From Setaria digitata (Eukaryota; Nematoda; Chromadorea; Rhabditida; Setariidae), in contig RCAB01000170.1 in assembly GCA_003640385.1 (NCBI GenBank), forward strand, positions 1 to 64,000: a DNA stretch of 64,000 bases, read 5' to 3'. This document shows positions 37,501-49,756 of the stretch, one piece after another. Both the position numbers and the translations under genes were made by a program. The number at the start of each line of letters is the position of its first letter. Position 1 is the stretch's first letter. The notes under the pieces were generated by a model. The model made no database searches, was not told the origin of the DNA, and saw only the letters and a program-made list of their open reading frames with translations.

Positions 37501-40500
37501 ATAAACATAGTATGAAGGGTCATATGTAAAAAACATATTTTATCAGTTGATGCATGAGCAAAAGGATATGTAGCAAATATCATTAATTTTTGCCAAATTA
37601 AACAATTGACACACATACAGCAGTTACATTTCGTTGTTCATTTTTCCTTTGCTGCCAGTAGTCTCGATTCAGGTATCTCGCCAACTCTGGATCGACATAA
37701 GCTACCCCTGATGATACTGGTGTATCAGTACCTGAATATAAACTGCTCCACTCTAGATTTAAATCAGAAACTACTATATTTCTACCATTGTTAACTAATA
37801 CCCTTTAGTGCAACTTATGAGGTAAAACAAAATACTCAGTATAGAGCAAGCAAATACACGTACCAACGGAAGCTGCAGCTCCTTTGTAGACCGACTTATT
37901 TAGTTCTCCATCATAAGGAGTTTCATTAGTTTTTATACCATTTACGATATCAGTGCCATTATACAGTTCATAGAGACGGCGTTGCCTTTCGCGCTCCTAA
38001 AATTTTCTGTTTTTCACTGCTGCATCCTGATGGTCATAAATGTAAGCAACCCAATTATTCCTCTTCAACAAATCTTACGACAAAAATAAGCTTTAGTGGT
38101 AAAAAGAGTAGACGAAAGAAACTATTTTGAGGAGGGATCCTTGAAGCAGTCTATCTTTGTAGAGTGATTGCTTGATATTAAAAAAAAGAAAAAAAAAAAC
38201 GTAAAAATTAGCTATTCTAGTAATCAAAGTGTATAGTTGCCAAACGATTGACAGCAGAGGAAGACAAACCTGCGCTTCGGCTTCTGACTGACTCAGTGCA
38301 ATAGCTAGATTAATTTCATCTTCTTCTGCTTGCTTCAGTTCACGAGCACGCTGTTCAGCTGTTTTCCTCGCATCAACGGCCAAAGATTTATCCGCTTTTG
38401 ATGACAGTGGTACTGGATTTGGCGAGCAACTGGCATCCGTCTTCTTTGCTATCGTCTTTTCGTAGCACCCATCACAAACTCTCACCTGCAAAGAAAAAAA
38501 AAACTTCATTGAATCTCCTTATTTCAATGAGCAAACAAGCAAACAAAAAGTAATGATAAGAAAAAGCCAATGGAAAAATTAAATGAAGAATTCACCTGCC
38601 TTATGAGGAACAATTAAGTTACCAATGAGAAAAATGCGAGTGGCGTAAACTAGGCATTCAATTCGAATATTTAAAAACAGATGCTTTTTTCACATATCGA
38701 AATACTGGTATTTACCTGCTTTTCGATGCCATACTGAGGTAAGAAACTTTGCTTACTACTGCACTTATCACAAAATATCTGCCCACATGCGCGGCAATGA
38801 TGCTTACGTGTAATGATCCCAAATGCTGTTCGGCATCTGAGATGAAAACAATTTATATTGAGCAATAAGCATAATATATGTAGATAATAATATAAATAAC
38901 GGAATTTAATAGTTCAAACTAGTCAATGTAAGATAGATAAAGCCAAGAAATCGTTTCACCTGAAGCATTCATCCCCGTCCGCCCATTCTGGTGCACTCTC
39001 TGCAATGAACATCGCATCTGCTTCCGCAACATGTGGAAAATCAAAACCGGCTAGTTTCATTAAATTATGTGTGTCAACCACAATTTTATATTCCGGTTTA
39101 TTTTTAAAAGCCAGTGCCCAACACTGCAGTAACTCTAGTATCTTGTTCTTGACCTGAAAGTGCGTTCAACAATTTTCTGTGGAATTCGAATGGAATTCTC
39201 TCTGAAACTCGGTTTGTCAGAGTATAAAGGAAAGCTAATACTGCGTGATAACATCATGGAACTAAGAATATTGGGAAATCCTGTAGCATGGAGAGTAAAA
39301 CTTAACATCTTTACACGACTACCTCGCTGTTACTTATAGCACCATTCTAATGATTTTAGCTGGAAACAAACCGGTCAAACTTTACACAATTCAATTAACT
39401 AAACATTCAGGTTGTTTAATCTAATTTTATAGGATACTCGATTCTGTTTCCTGCTCTACATGGTAACCAGTTGCTACTGACAAGTAAAAACTAATCTTTT
39501 TACCTGGAGAAACCCTTCATTAAAATTCTTCAAAAAAAAAATAAATTTTTCACTCACCTTATCTGGGGTTGTATCAAGCGAAAGATTCTTCAAATCTTCC
39601 ATAAAATCCCTTGTTGCAATCTCAGCATGAAACTGAAATGACCAATAAAAAAAAAAAGAAATTAGCGGAGACAATATATACAATCGAAGACAGAAAAACA
39701 CGAAGAGAGTACCTTGACACCACAGTTCTTCATGCATGCTTCTAGTACGAGTAATGCATGATGAGCGACATGGGGATTATCATTGTGGTACCTCTTCCTT
39801 ATTGCAGCTGCTGCGGCTTTCACTCTGCAAACCCATAATTATAAGTCAGAGAAATAGTTTAGAATTTGAAATATAACTGAAAAGGTATAATGATATTGGA
39901 AGAATGGTAAATGGCAATAGAAAATAACTGTGAATAAATTCTGATTAGTTGAGACTACCGAGATTTTATTTTCAATTATGCCAAAGTCCATCCACATATC
40001 CAGAGTTAGAGCTTCCTCTCTCATACTTGAAGTTGTTTGTTCTATTTCCGGGGAACTTGCCAGCCTGTTGAATCAAAACACTGATCAGAATGGAAATGAA
40101 TTACTTACGGAACTTCTCCACCGCGTATCAAATCAACACATTCAATAATAGCATCCCAGTTTGGATCAATAAGTGTTGAATCGGTGGCTTTATCTAAAAA
40201 AAAAAAAAAAAGAAACACATCCAGAAAAATGAAAAACCAAGAAAAATTAACTCTCTCCTCCCAAAATCAGAAATGTTAATGCTAATTCAAATTCTAACTC
40301 AGAAAAGCTAATGAATTTAAGAAACTTTCCTATATGTAGCGATTCTCGATCGCATTTCTGATAATTTATGTAACATAACATTAATATAAACCCAGAGGAA
40401 TATGACTAAAGTTATTTTGAGAAGCAGTCATGCGATATGTAATCTGTATTTGTAGAGAAAAAGGAAAGAGATAATGTAAAAAAAAAAAGTACCTAACTGA

Positions 40501-40520
40501 CGTTCAAAGCGCTTCGCCAT
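34525..40520 (-). CDS. hgrs-1: HRS/HGS ESCRT-0 subunit (VHS-FYVE-UIM protein)
   Basis: Endosomal sorting receptor for ubiquitinated cargo; with STAM it forms ESCRT-0 on PI3P-rich early endosomes. The model has 17 exons and 841 residues (human 777): 40520-40493, 40193-40109, 39824-39713, 39632-39558, 39153-38960, 38836-38716, 38485-38270, 37996-37864, 37731-37619, 37453-37208, 36952-36805, 36642-36470, 36285-36096, 35764-35592, 35417-35232, 35032-34822, 34646-34525. The VHS domain is at about residues 4-145, starting MAKRFERQLDKATDSTL. The FYVE finger is at about 157-217 with WADGDEC, TRKHHCRACG and RVCDGCY, so the PI3P-binding residues are present. A UIM follows at about 261-277 (INLAIALSQSEAEAQ), then DPELARYLNRDYW, a PTAP motif at 375-378 for TSG101, a helical core with HFESLQDSLAHIQEAR, and a Gln-rich tail. 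The protein ends LLISFD, a clathrin box like the human LISFD end. Acceptor 35417/35414 is a NAGNAG pair. The alternative stop inside exon 35032-34822 (AGT TAG) is avoided by splicing to 34646. Confidence 0.96.
35399..35455. other. NAGNAG acceptor and poly(A) in an HRS intron
   Basis: On the minus strand the intron 3' end reads ACACCAGCAG, so either CAG can serve as acceptor. Use of the second would drop one Gln (exon from 35414 instead of 35417). A poly(A) run lies just upstream on the + strand. Confidence 0.55.
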
Positions 40521-40832
40521 CAATATATAGTAAAGTAATAAAATTCTGTTTTACACAAATATGTCTAAAATATTTAAATATACACGAAGACAAAATCCTG
40601 ACCGATACAAAAAGTCGAAATTATACACATGTAATAACAATACTCGGAACGAAGTATTTCCTTGAAAATAGCACTTAAAGCGGAACCGGATTCAAGGAAG
40701 ATATTTTTAATCTCACTAATGAGGAACCACTCTGAAAGCAACCGTAAAAGGGAACTGTATAATGGGGAATCCCGATAACCTTAACCAAGCTTCCTATCCA
40801 ACCGTCTTCCTCCTTCTTCCACTCTCGTGAAG

Positions 40833-40884
<52 letters not shown>

Positions 40885-40885
40885 N
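40833..40885. repeat. Poly(C) run of about 52 followed by N (assembly break)
   Basis: An uninterrupted C run from 40833 to 40884 ends in a single N at 40885. A run this long is rare in an A+T-rich genome and probably marks a sequencing or assembly failure over a G/C homopolymer; its true length and flanks are uncertain. Confidence 0.85.
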
Positions 40886-41663
40886 AATCATTACCGGATA
40901 CACTATCAACCACGAGAAACCGATTTTATGTCCCTCCGAGAAAATTTGTGTTCTTTGCTGCCCTCTTCAATTTCCACAATGTCTCCCGTTAAACGTTGTT
41001 CCGGGTATACACTATGTAAAGGAGTGTAGCTGTGCCGGAATAATGTTAAAATTTTTGATAACCAGTTCTCATTGGACAACGTGTGTGCAGTCATATTACA
41101 TAACTTCTTCCCATTTGAAAAGAAGATCCAACATCCGGAAATAGAAAACCGAAAACGGAATCTTTCCGGGTGATGTGTTCTTTATCTCCTCTATCAAATA
41201 TACCTTTTCAGAGTTTCTTTCTTTCTTTCTCTCTTTTTCTCAAGCATTTAATTAAAGTTTTGAACAATTTTATACTAAAGCATACTTGATAATTCATATA
41301 GCTTTTTTCCTAATCGTAATCGATTTTTTCCTTCTTCTGTAAAATAATGATAGTTCGGATAACAGAGAAACATTTCTCCGGGACTTTTCTATCGTCAGTA
41401 TATTATCATTCTGATCGTGCACTGCTAATAATGATTAATTCATCAACTTATAATCTTATGCTATCCTTTTACAGTCTTTATCATACTGTATCATTTCTAT
41501 ATTATATGCTATCACTTCTGAACCAGGTAAATTATGTCTTAACTTTTTCTTCTTCAAGGTAATTTTAGATATTATTATGATCGTAAAAAAAGTTACAGGA
41601 CTGAATGTTTGATGCGATGCGTTTCATTCGCTCTGTACTACGTATTTATGTATGCACATGTAC

Positions 41664-41664
41664 G

Positions 41665-41695
<31 letters not shown>

Positions 41696-41698
41696 ATG

Positions 41699-41737
<39 letters not shown>

Positions 41738-41762
41738 ATGTATGTATGTATGTATGTATATG
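41664..41762 (+). repeat. Compound (GT)n-(TATG)n microsatellite
   Basis: About 57 bases of GT repeat with two interruptions run into about ten TATG units. The same block creates spurious Cys/Val and Thr/His frames on the two strands. Confidence 0.95.
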
Positions 41763-44192
41763 TACACCATCACTGTTCCCTTCAAGAGCAATCGTTTCTG
41801 ATTCATTATCACAAATAATGCCTTGCTGCTGGTGTTTTCCTCCCGAGCATTTCACAATTAATGCATATTCTAGTGTTTTTTTAAATTTTAAATAGCTTAC
41901 AGGTTATTATAATCCATCGGTCAATTATGTGTTCATTTTTTTCACCTGCATATTGTCCTTCTATTCGTCTCTGCACCCGTACACTTATCCATTTACCTGC
42001 CCGCCTATCTCTCTCTATATGTCGTTTATTCTCCAATTTTATCTAAAATATGTCTGACCAGTGATGTTCACTGTATTCTTATAGAGATGGATAATAGATA
42101 TCTCTCGCGAAAAAAAAAAAAAAAGCTAGTCGAAAAGACATTACTAACTAAATGTATCATCTTGGCTAGAATTAACGGATGCTCAATGCGTATAACCTAG
42201 GTATCAGGACATCAACGCATGATATTTCCGTAAACTCAAATGATTTGAACAACGCCATTGCAGGAATTTTCGTCAGTGAAAATCTCTTGTCGGGAATTGT
42301 TTCATGCCCTGTTTCACTCTGAGAGTTTACAAGGAGACCGGCCGATACTCTACGGTTGTCGGATATATTGTCATTTGATTGTTAGCTTGGTCAATTTTGG
42401 ATCCAGGTATTGTTCTGAAATTTAGAGATGTACAATGAAATAACTAATTTATATTTCGAAGGATGAATGGCTAAGTGCATTACCTTTATCTGCTAGCAAC
42501 TGTCTTATATACTCCGTTTTATTTGCATCAGCCATACTAACAACTAACCTTATAAAATTTGGGTAAGGATTCCGCAAATCCTGTATTACCAATGATTTCG
42601 AACTTTATGAAAGTGGAACCTTGAAAAAGCTACATTTACTCCTGTTGCGAGGAAATCCCCTCGTTATGGTAGAAATGAATTGGAGATATTGATGAGAAAA
42701 TATCAACCAAGGAATGCCTTTTTATCACTCATACATGATGGAGAACGGCTTCAGATTTGACGGTGAGATTTAGTTTGCTGGTAAATTTATTTAGCTACCA
42801 AATACTGCTGCAGTCAGTTTTCGCTGGGTCTTTCAAACTGTATGCGAAGCATGTTTGGTTATCGTAAAGGGAAAGTTTTTGTTATCAGTTTTCTCTGTTC
42901 GTGGTTATTCATGTCGCTTGACCGTAGTCATTCAAGGTGATATTATGTTTTTCAGCTAATTCCAATCTTCTGGTTTTATAGTCAAAGTAAAATATTCAGT
43001 GAAAATTTTAACAAATAATTGTTCAGCTTTGCTATGGTCGCGAAGAGGTGCCAGTGTCGATTATCTTTATAACCAGCTAGATACTGAGATCAGTATTTAT
43101 AATATCGGTATTTCCCTGATGTATCAGTGTGCAAAAGTCTATCTAGATTGTTTTTGGATCATTTAGTCTGTGTGTTCTGCATACGTTTACCAGTAACGAC
43201 GTTGTTTTCTTCTTTGCTACAGCATTTTGTTCCTGAACTTTTTCATTTGCAGGAGATTAAGCGCTGGTGGAAGAGCTTGTCTGCGCTTAGGAGAATCTCT
43301 GGCCAGTTCAGTCTTTGCTCTTCCTCAGGTTTCTTTTTCTTTTTCTTTTTCTTTTTTTTTTTTTTTTTTTTTTTTTAACGTAAACGTTAATCTTTGTTAG
43401 CTACATTTCATTAATTTGTAGTATGACATACGTCGGTAAATTTGTGGTAATTTGGTATATTTGTCAAACGGTTTTCATAGTAAAGGAAGCGGTTGGTGAT
43501 TCATGTGGTGTTTTTTTTCTCGTATGTGGTGTTTTGTTGGCTTGTTTAAACTCCAAAAAACATCCCATGGATCTTCCATATAACTTGATAAACTTTTAAC
43601 CAAACTCAATGAACATCGATTCTTATTAAATTGATTCCTTCATCGTACCATCCATCCATGGAATATGGAAGTTTAGAATTTGAAGGAACTGTGGTGGTAT
43701 GAAATTACGAGGGAATATCAGTGTTAGAGAATTAAACTCTCTCCACTAGGTTAGTGGGTTATGAAGGAGCATCGATGAGAATGGGTGGACTTTTTTTTAG
43801 AGATTTTCCTTTGCAATGAGTTGGTTTTTAGGTGCAGCTATATATCAGTATTATTGCTATTTGTATGCTACGAAATCCGTTGCCTGAAAATTGGAATTGG
43901 TATGTTATTGCCAGTGTTTTAAGTTGCTGATAGATTTCAGCTAATAAAATAAAATGTGTGATTTATTTCAAGCGGAATTAAGAAGTTACTGTTAAGCTGC
44001 CGGGATTTTTCCCATTTATAGTAAGATATCTAAATTTTTATTGCGGCTTTTATTTTGTTTTCATAGTTTTGTTCAAAATTCTCATTATCTAGCGTAATGG
44101 AAGTGTCTGTTATATCTGTATGATCGATTACAATCGCAAAGTTAAAGCTAAAATTATGTATTTACTTTGTTTCTTATCGCTGTGTTATATGA

Positions 44193-44198
44193 TTTCAG
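44193..44198 (+). other. Candidate trans-splice acceptor of WSP
   Basis: TTTCAG then GCT and the ATG at 44202. The three-base gap is typical of SL-trans-spliced nematode genes, but a cis-spliced upstream exon cannot be excluded. Confidence 0.55.
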
Positions 44199-44201
44199 GC
44201 T

Positions 44202-47200
44202 ATGTACACCGGTGGTACGGCAACTGGCGCATACCAGCTAGGCGTGCAGCATGTAAGCTTGGGTAATACACCCGTAGGTCGTCCGAAAAAAAGGTCTGAA
44301 TTTTTTACAGATATTTTTGCAGAGATTAATTTTTTAAAAGACTTGAAATGTGTGTTTAATCTATTCCGCTTCTTTTTTTTTAATCTTTTAATTTTTCATT
44401 ATCGGTTTTCGGTTTAATTAACCTTTCAAAAGGGTTATTCCGTTCATCAGCTATCGGTTTTGTTATTGTTTGCCATGTAATTCTTTCTCTTCTCACATTG
44501 CCAAAACAAAAGTGACCGGGTTTTTATTTTTCTTGTAATTATTACAGACCGCCAAATACCGGTGCGCTTCTTTTTAATTCAGCTGAAAATAGTACACTTT
44601 TTTCGTTGCTGGGACATGACTGCATCTCATTAGCGGCAGGTGTTGTGCAGTTATTGAAGTCTGATCCACGAAATCCAGGAATTTGGATCAAAGCGCACAG
44701 GGGAGTGGTTTCACTCGTCAAGGACTATGATAAACGAGCGTACTTCTTACGTTTGTATGATATTTATAGGAAGCAGTATCTTTGGCAACAAATGTTGTGA
44801 GTTATTTTGCAGTTTTGTAATTCGAAATGTGGTATTCTTGACTGTTGAGTTCAGCAAATTTAGTGTAGTTTTCCTTCCAAATTGAAAAATTCTCATCTAA
44901 TTGTAGGTCAAGAATTCATTTATTCCAGGCTTTCTTACTGCTGCAGTATTCTCATCGATATATTTTTTGTATGAAAACTCAGCGTTTGCCTAAGGGATAT
45001 TTTCGCAGAAAGTTTCGCTTTGAAATTTATGGTTACATATCATACAAACGTAAGAAATTTTTCTCATATTTCCTATTTCAGGTACAAGAATTTCCATGCA
45101 TTACAACCTTCAGGATGTCCGAATCTTCTAACATTCGAAGGCGATGATTGTGTATTTGGTTTGAATTTTTCTAGTAAAGAAGAGGCGTACAGCTTTAAAT
45201 CGCATCTTGATAAACGGTACGAACAGGAGAAAAAGTCCCGTGAGTTCATTCTTCTTGACTTCTGTAACATATTTTGAATTATATATGATGGTTGGGAAGT
45301 AGCAATTTTGTTTTAGTGTTTCGGTAGACGAGTTCTGATGAAAAATTTCAGAGAAGGAAAAGGGTTAGAAGGAATATTGAAAACAAAACAGAGGCAGGAA
45401 GAAGCATGAATCAAAATTTGTTCTACTATCCAAGTGATTATTTGTACGGTTTAGTAATACTTTTTTTCTTCTTTTTGTAGAAGAGAAAGAGAAACTGGCA
45501 ACTAGTGCTGTACAGAATATTCCGACTTCAACTGGCGGATCAGTGCTGCTATCTTCCGGCGGACGATCTCATGCAGTTTCAGTACCACATAGGACTGGCA
45601 TCACAAGTATGGGCACGGTGCCAAATATTGGTGGCGGAGCATGGACAAATTTTGTAACGATCAATAGAACAAAAAAGAAGAGTACAAAAAAAGAAAAGAA
45701 ACAGAAGATTCGGAAGGAAGACATTAGCAATCCAACTAATTTTCAGTTAATTTTTCTTGCATTTTACTCAATTCTCCCTGAGGATTAATTTTCAAATTTC
45801 ATTACTTTCATTTGTGTCAGTTTTTACTACAGGCGCTTTTCTGTGTATGAATTAGGATTAAAAGCCTTACTGACTCTAAGTCTCTATACATCCAGTAAAA
45901 GTGAAGATTTCGTGTTGTCTTCATTTCGTTTCAATTTTTCCATACTGCAGGCACAAAGCACATCTTGGATGGAATCAAGACGGTGGTTTCTCTCAAGAAA
46001 CATACAATTATGATCCAATGGATGATAGTGTGAAAGCTGTGTTACGTGCTGCAGGCGAGAATCCGGAGCGGATGTCGAAAGATGATTTAGAATTTTCCAG
46101 AAAATTCATTACCGGCTATCAAGAGGTACCCCAAGCACAACAACCTCCAGCTCCAATACATTACAATCACCCGAGGTGATTCCAAGATTTCAAACTTTTA
46201 TACACGGCGGATTCTTGTAGTTTTTTAAATGCTTGTTGAAAGGAAAAGCTTTGCCGTTTTTTGAGGTGCTTATTACACAACTTTTCAGGCCTTTCATGAC
46301 TTCTACAATGACAAATTCTGCTACATTATCACCAATCCCGCCGCCACCACCGCCATTAGTACGACGTGAAGGATTTCCTGTTTCTCCAATTTCAAGACCA
46401 CCGTTGAAACCCCCAGCTTCAAGCAAACCTCCAACAAGACCTTTACCGCAGGTTAAATGAATTAGCATTAAATTTTTTAAAGCATTTTTTACAGTTTCGA
46501 GCTTCTGAGCAGAAACGTGTTTGTGTAGTGCATCTGAACTTCTCTTTCAGCCACCTGGTGCAATGAATGGAACTACCTATCGACCAAATGACGTGCCCCC
46601 ACCGCCTCCTCCACCACCTCCACCATCAAGTTCTGCATGTTCCATACCAGTGGCACCATCTCTTTCATCAATTTGCACAACTTCATCACCTGCACCACCC
46701 CCACCTCCTCCTCCGCCACCACCCCCCGTAACATATTCTAGTAGTGCAGCACCTCCACCTCCGCCACCGCCTCCGCCATCTTACAGTTCTACTCCTAACA
46801 GTGGTGCTGGAGGAGGAGGAAGAGCAAGTTTACTTAGTGTAAGTAATTTTTTCCTTCTTTTACATTCCTTCCGGTATAGTGGCACATATCATGTTTTGAA
46901 ATCTGAATATATTGAATTCTAAGAGGTAAATGGTAGCGCATTAGTGATCTGATGTTTGCATACTCTCATTTCGCTTTTTCAGGAGATACAGGCGGGAGTT
47001 ACTTTGAAACAAGTGACAACAAATGCCAATCATGATAACTGTGTTACTGATGCACGAGATGAAATGATGGCACAGATACGGCAGGGTGCCATTCTAAAAC
47101 CTGTTAGTTTAGTTAGCCTTTCTACAATCAAACTGTTTCCTGTATTCAAAGACTACTTTTCCTTATAAAGGTTGATGAATGAGCGGTTATATTTGTTCAC

Positions 47201-47651
47201 TCGTGTTTAATACCATGTTTGGGAAACATCTTTTTCTTTTTCTTGCTCCCGTAACAGGGCGTATACGAAGATAGCTTTGGAGATGATTGTTTAAACAGTA
47301 AATATCATTATAGGTGGACAAGGAGGAAATCGAAAATCGGAAATCAATACCGAGTACTACTGATGTAGCTGGAATTGCCGGTGCCTTGGCTCGGGCTTTA
47401 GAGGAAAGACGGAGGAATATGCGCAATTCAGATGGTTTGTTAATTTTTTTTCTTTCCTGGTAACTCCTTATAACTAATCATGTGCTACTAACTTTAGATA
47501 AATAATTATTCGTGCCCCGTTAATTGTGCACACCAGTCTTGCTACTGGCGAGAATTTAAAATCCAATAAGCAGATCGAGGATTCGTTTTTTGCAGATTCA
47601 GAATCAGAAGAAGAGGCAAATAACAACGATAGTGAATGGGAGTCAGATTAA
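44202..47651 (+). CDS. wsp-1: WASP/N-WASP family actin nucleation-promoting factor
   Basis: Links CDC-42 and phosphoinositide signals to the Arp2/3 complex to start branched actin filaments. The model has 10 exons and 578 residues: 44202-44293, 44548-44796, 45082-45239, 45481-45745, 45951-46175, 46289-46451, 46551-46838, 46983-47102, 47314-47434, 47596-47651. The WH1 domain is at about 35-165 (LLGHDCISLAAGVVQL, RAYFLRLYDI, FEGDDCVFGLNFSSKEEA). A Lys-rich stretch at about 228-245 is followed by the CRIB/GTPase-binding motif at about 246-262 (ISNPTNFQHKAHLGW). Polyproline blocks lie at about 340-470. Two WH2 motifs follow, LLSEIQAGVTLKQV and MMAQIRQGAILKPV; the pair is N-WASP-like rather than WASP-like. 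The central/acidic tail ends SEWESD with the Trp expected for Arp2/3 contact. The start follows an acceptor by three bases; an additional 5' coding exon is possible. It lies head to head with HRS. Confidence 0.95.
46592..46793 (+). repeat. Polyproline-coding (CCN)n blocks
   Basis: Three CCA/CCT/CCG-rich blocks inside the WSP exon 46551-46838 encode Pro runs of about nine to ten residues, the profilin and SH3 ligands typical of this family. Mixed codons suggest selection for protein sequence rather than simple slippage. Confidence 0.85.
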
Positions 47652-48062
47652 AATCGTGTACTCTCTCATGTATAACACGTATGCAGAGGGTTGCGTTGTT
47701 GGATTTTTCTGCCTTTTTTTGTGCATGCACTAGCTAATATTGTGCAAATATTTGGTATACTAAACTTTCCATTTTTTCATACTCGGCAGTTACCGATTTT
47801 TTTTTTTTTTTGTTAGATGGATATTTTGCAATTTACGGTTGTGTCACCACCAAAAGATATGCTGCACTGAATCACCAAGTAGTTCGTGCTTGTTGGTTTC
47901 GTAGCCTTATTGATTTTCATGTTTAACCATATTTTCTTAAATCGTGCTGAGATTTTTTGTCTTAAAAGTCCTGACCATTCGGATCTCTTATAGTTTGATG
48001 CTGACTTTATATTCACAATTCAGATAAAGCAATAACTTGATGAACTTTTAAGTCTTCTGGCG

Positions 48063-48068
48063 AATAAA
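48063..48068 (+). terminator. Candidate polyadenylation signal of WSP
   Basis: AATAAA about 410 bases after the WSP stop; a second hexamer lies at 48866-48871. Confidence 0.4.
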
Positions 48069-49739
48069 ATTTGTCAGGATTGGTTTGATGGATGGAAGGT
48101 TTTCTAATATTAAATATCCGCAGTATTTTGGCCATTTCGCGAAATCCTTACTCGATATTCACATCCTGAATTTTCTTTTGTCAGATAAATTTGTTTATTA
48201 TTTGATATCTGTGCTCAATTCCTTTTGCATTGTACTTTAGTGTGTGCCTGTGTATGTGCGTTTTTTCTTCACAATTAAACGTGGTTGTGAACGCTAAAAA
48301 TCTGAATTAATTTTGAAACTTTCCTCGACTTCCAATTTAAAAATCTTTTAAAAGAATTTATTTTGTGTTTTCTTCGTATTATGTACGTGTCGTGTATATG
48401 CTGCTGCTACCCACTGTTTTTATATGCTTGAATACGAACGTATTTATTTCCTTTGTCTTTACAATTATTTTCGACTTCTTTATTTTTTTCCAGTCATCTA
48501 TCTGGAAGTTTGCATTGTATGAATTTTCTCGTCATGTACTAATAACTTAAGTCCATCCGGTGAAATTTCTCCTTTCTGGAATTGTGATGAATCTTACGTA
48601 ATTTAAGTAGCATTTATCTCTGTGTAAGTTGAATGAACTCTTCCACTCTTTGATAGTGGATAAGTTCTATATGTGAGGTTAAGGCATAGGAATTGCTGTA
48701 CAAGAATTTTATTTTGGTTCACACTGTTTATTTGTGTGATTAATAACTCGAGTTGTTTGTCAGGATGGAAGTAGGCGCAAGAACTGACATCATAATTGCA
48801 AGGTAAATTCTGAATCATTTTTCCATTACTCGACAACTATTTCACGCTTTTGTTTTTGACAACATAATAAAGAAGGGACCATCAGGAAAAGAAGATTCTT
48901 GTTTTCTTAATATTTTCTTTCTCGTCATCGACTGTAAACGAGCCTATCTGGCAAAAAAAAAAAAAAGAAAATCCAATTCTGTCATTTATACTGTTATAAT
49001 TGTGAATGTATACAGCGCAAATAATTTTATCGTACCCCTATTGCACTTTTTTCTATCAGCACTTTGGCAATTCATAGTAATTCTCGTATGCAGTTATGTT
49101 TGTGAAGTAATTTTCGCAGCAACTCTTCATCTGTGGACCTGGTCTACAACTTTTTGGAAGTTATCATATCTGTCCGGAAAACGGTGAGATCCCTGCATAG
49201 TGTACAAGATCTACAAACTTACTCCATGGATTTCTTGAGCATATTCCGCAAGCAATGACTAAACCATGCATATACTATGGTCGGGTCTTTCCGGCTTCCT
49301 GTTGGCCGTGCCGTAAAGTCCCTAAAACGGCTCAGCTATGAGTTTATTAACTCGTGATTTGCGAAGCGATGCCATAATCGCTGGGTGATTCGATTGATTG
49401 AGGTGGTTTTGCGATTTGGCTGGGGATTAGTGATTGGCATTCTCGTTGAATTCCGAGATTTCCTGTTGGTATGTTGAATGTTAAATATTTGTGTGAATAT
49501 AAATTAAGGGTTATGAGATGCTCTATGAAAGTACTGCTGAAATTTGAAGAGATGTATGAGACTAACCAAAACGTTATACTGATCAGTTGTTTTCAGTATT
49601 TTCGGAATTACAGCTAGAAATACCTACATTCTGAAGCATCGCTTTTGATTTACTTATTTGAGATGAATAAAGTACGGCAAAATATTGCATTCCTCGTCAT
49701 CGTCCCCGGTAATCTGTTGGTAATTTACACAGATTAACT

Positions 49740-49745
49740 TTTTAG
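49740..49745 (+). other. Candidate trans-splice acceptor of GCL
   Basis: A T-rich tract ending TTTTAG lies 11 bases before the ATG at 49757. Confidence 0.45.
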
Positions 49746-49756
49746 GTGTAAGTAAG

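Larger units (their letters stand above)
40521..44201. other. Divergent spacer between HRS and WSP
   Basis: 3.7 kb separates the two divergent start codons and should contain both promoters and any 5'-UTR exons. It holds a poly(C)/N assembly break, a GT/TATG microsatellite, and a poly(T) run at about 43350-43377. TTTGCAG at about 43247-43253 could be the acceptor of a non-coding WSP exon. No further gene was recognised, and no TATA box or other promoter element can be named with confidence. Confidence 0.6.
47652..49756. other. Intergenic region between WSP and GCL
   Basis: 2.1 kb with no recognised gene. It should contain the WSP 3' UTR and the GCL promoter. The short open frames here are hydrophobic and have no recognisable family. 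Confidence 0.6.

Noticed and set aside
41605..41895. Several open frames over the GT/TATG microsatellite
   Set aside because: The frames are stop-free only because of the simple repeat; they encode Cys-Val, Thr-His or Tyr-Val-Cys runs.
44412..44430. Resemblance of GGTTTAATTA to the start of nematode SL1
   Set aside because: Only about 11 bases match; no rest of the leader, donor site or Sm-binding site follows.
46190..46468. Gly-rich minus-strand frame opposite a WSP proline exon
   Set aside because: Antisense shadow of CCN codons in the supported WSP exon.
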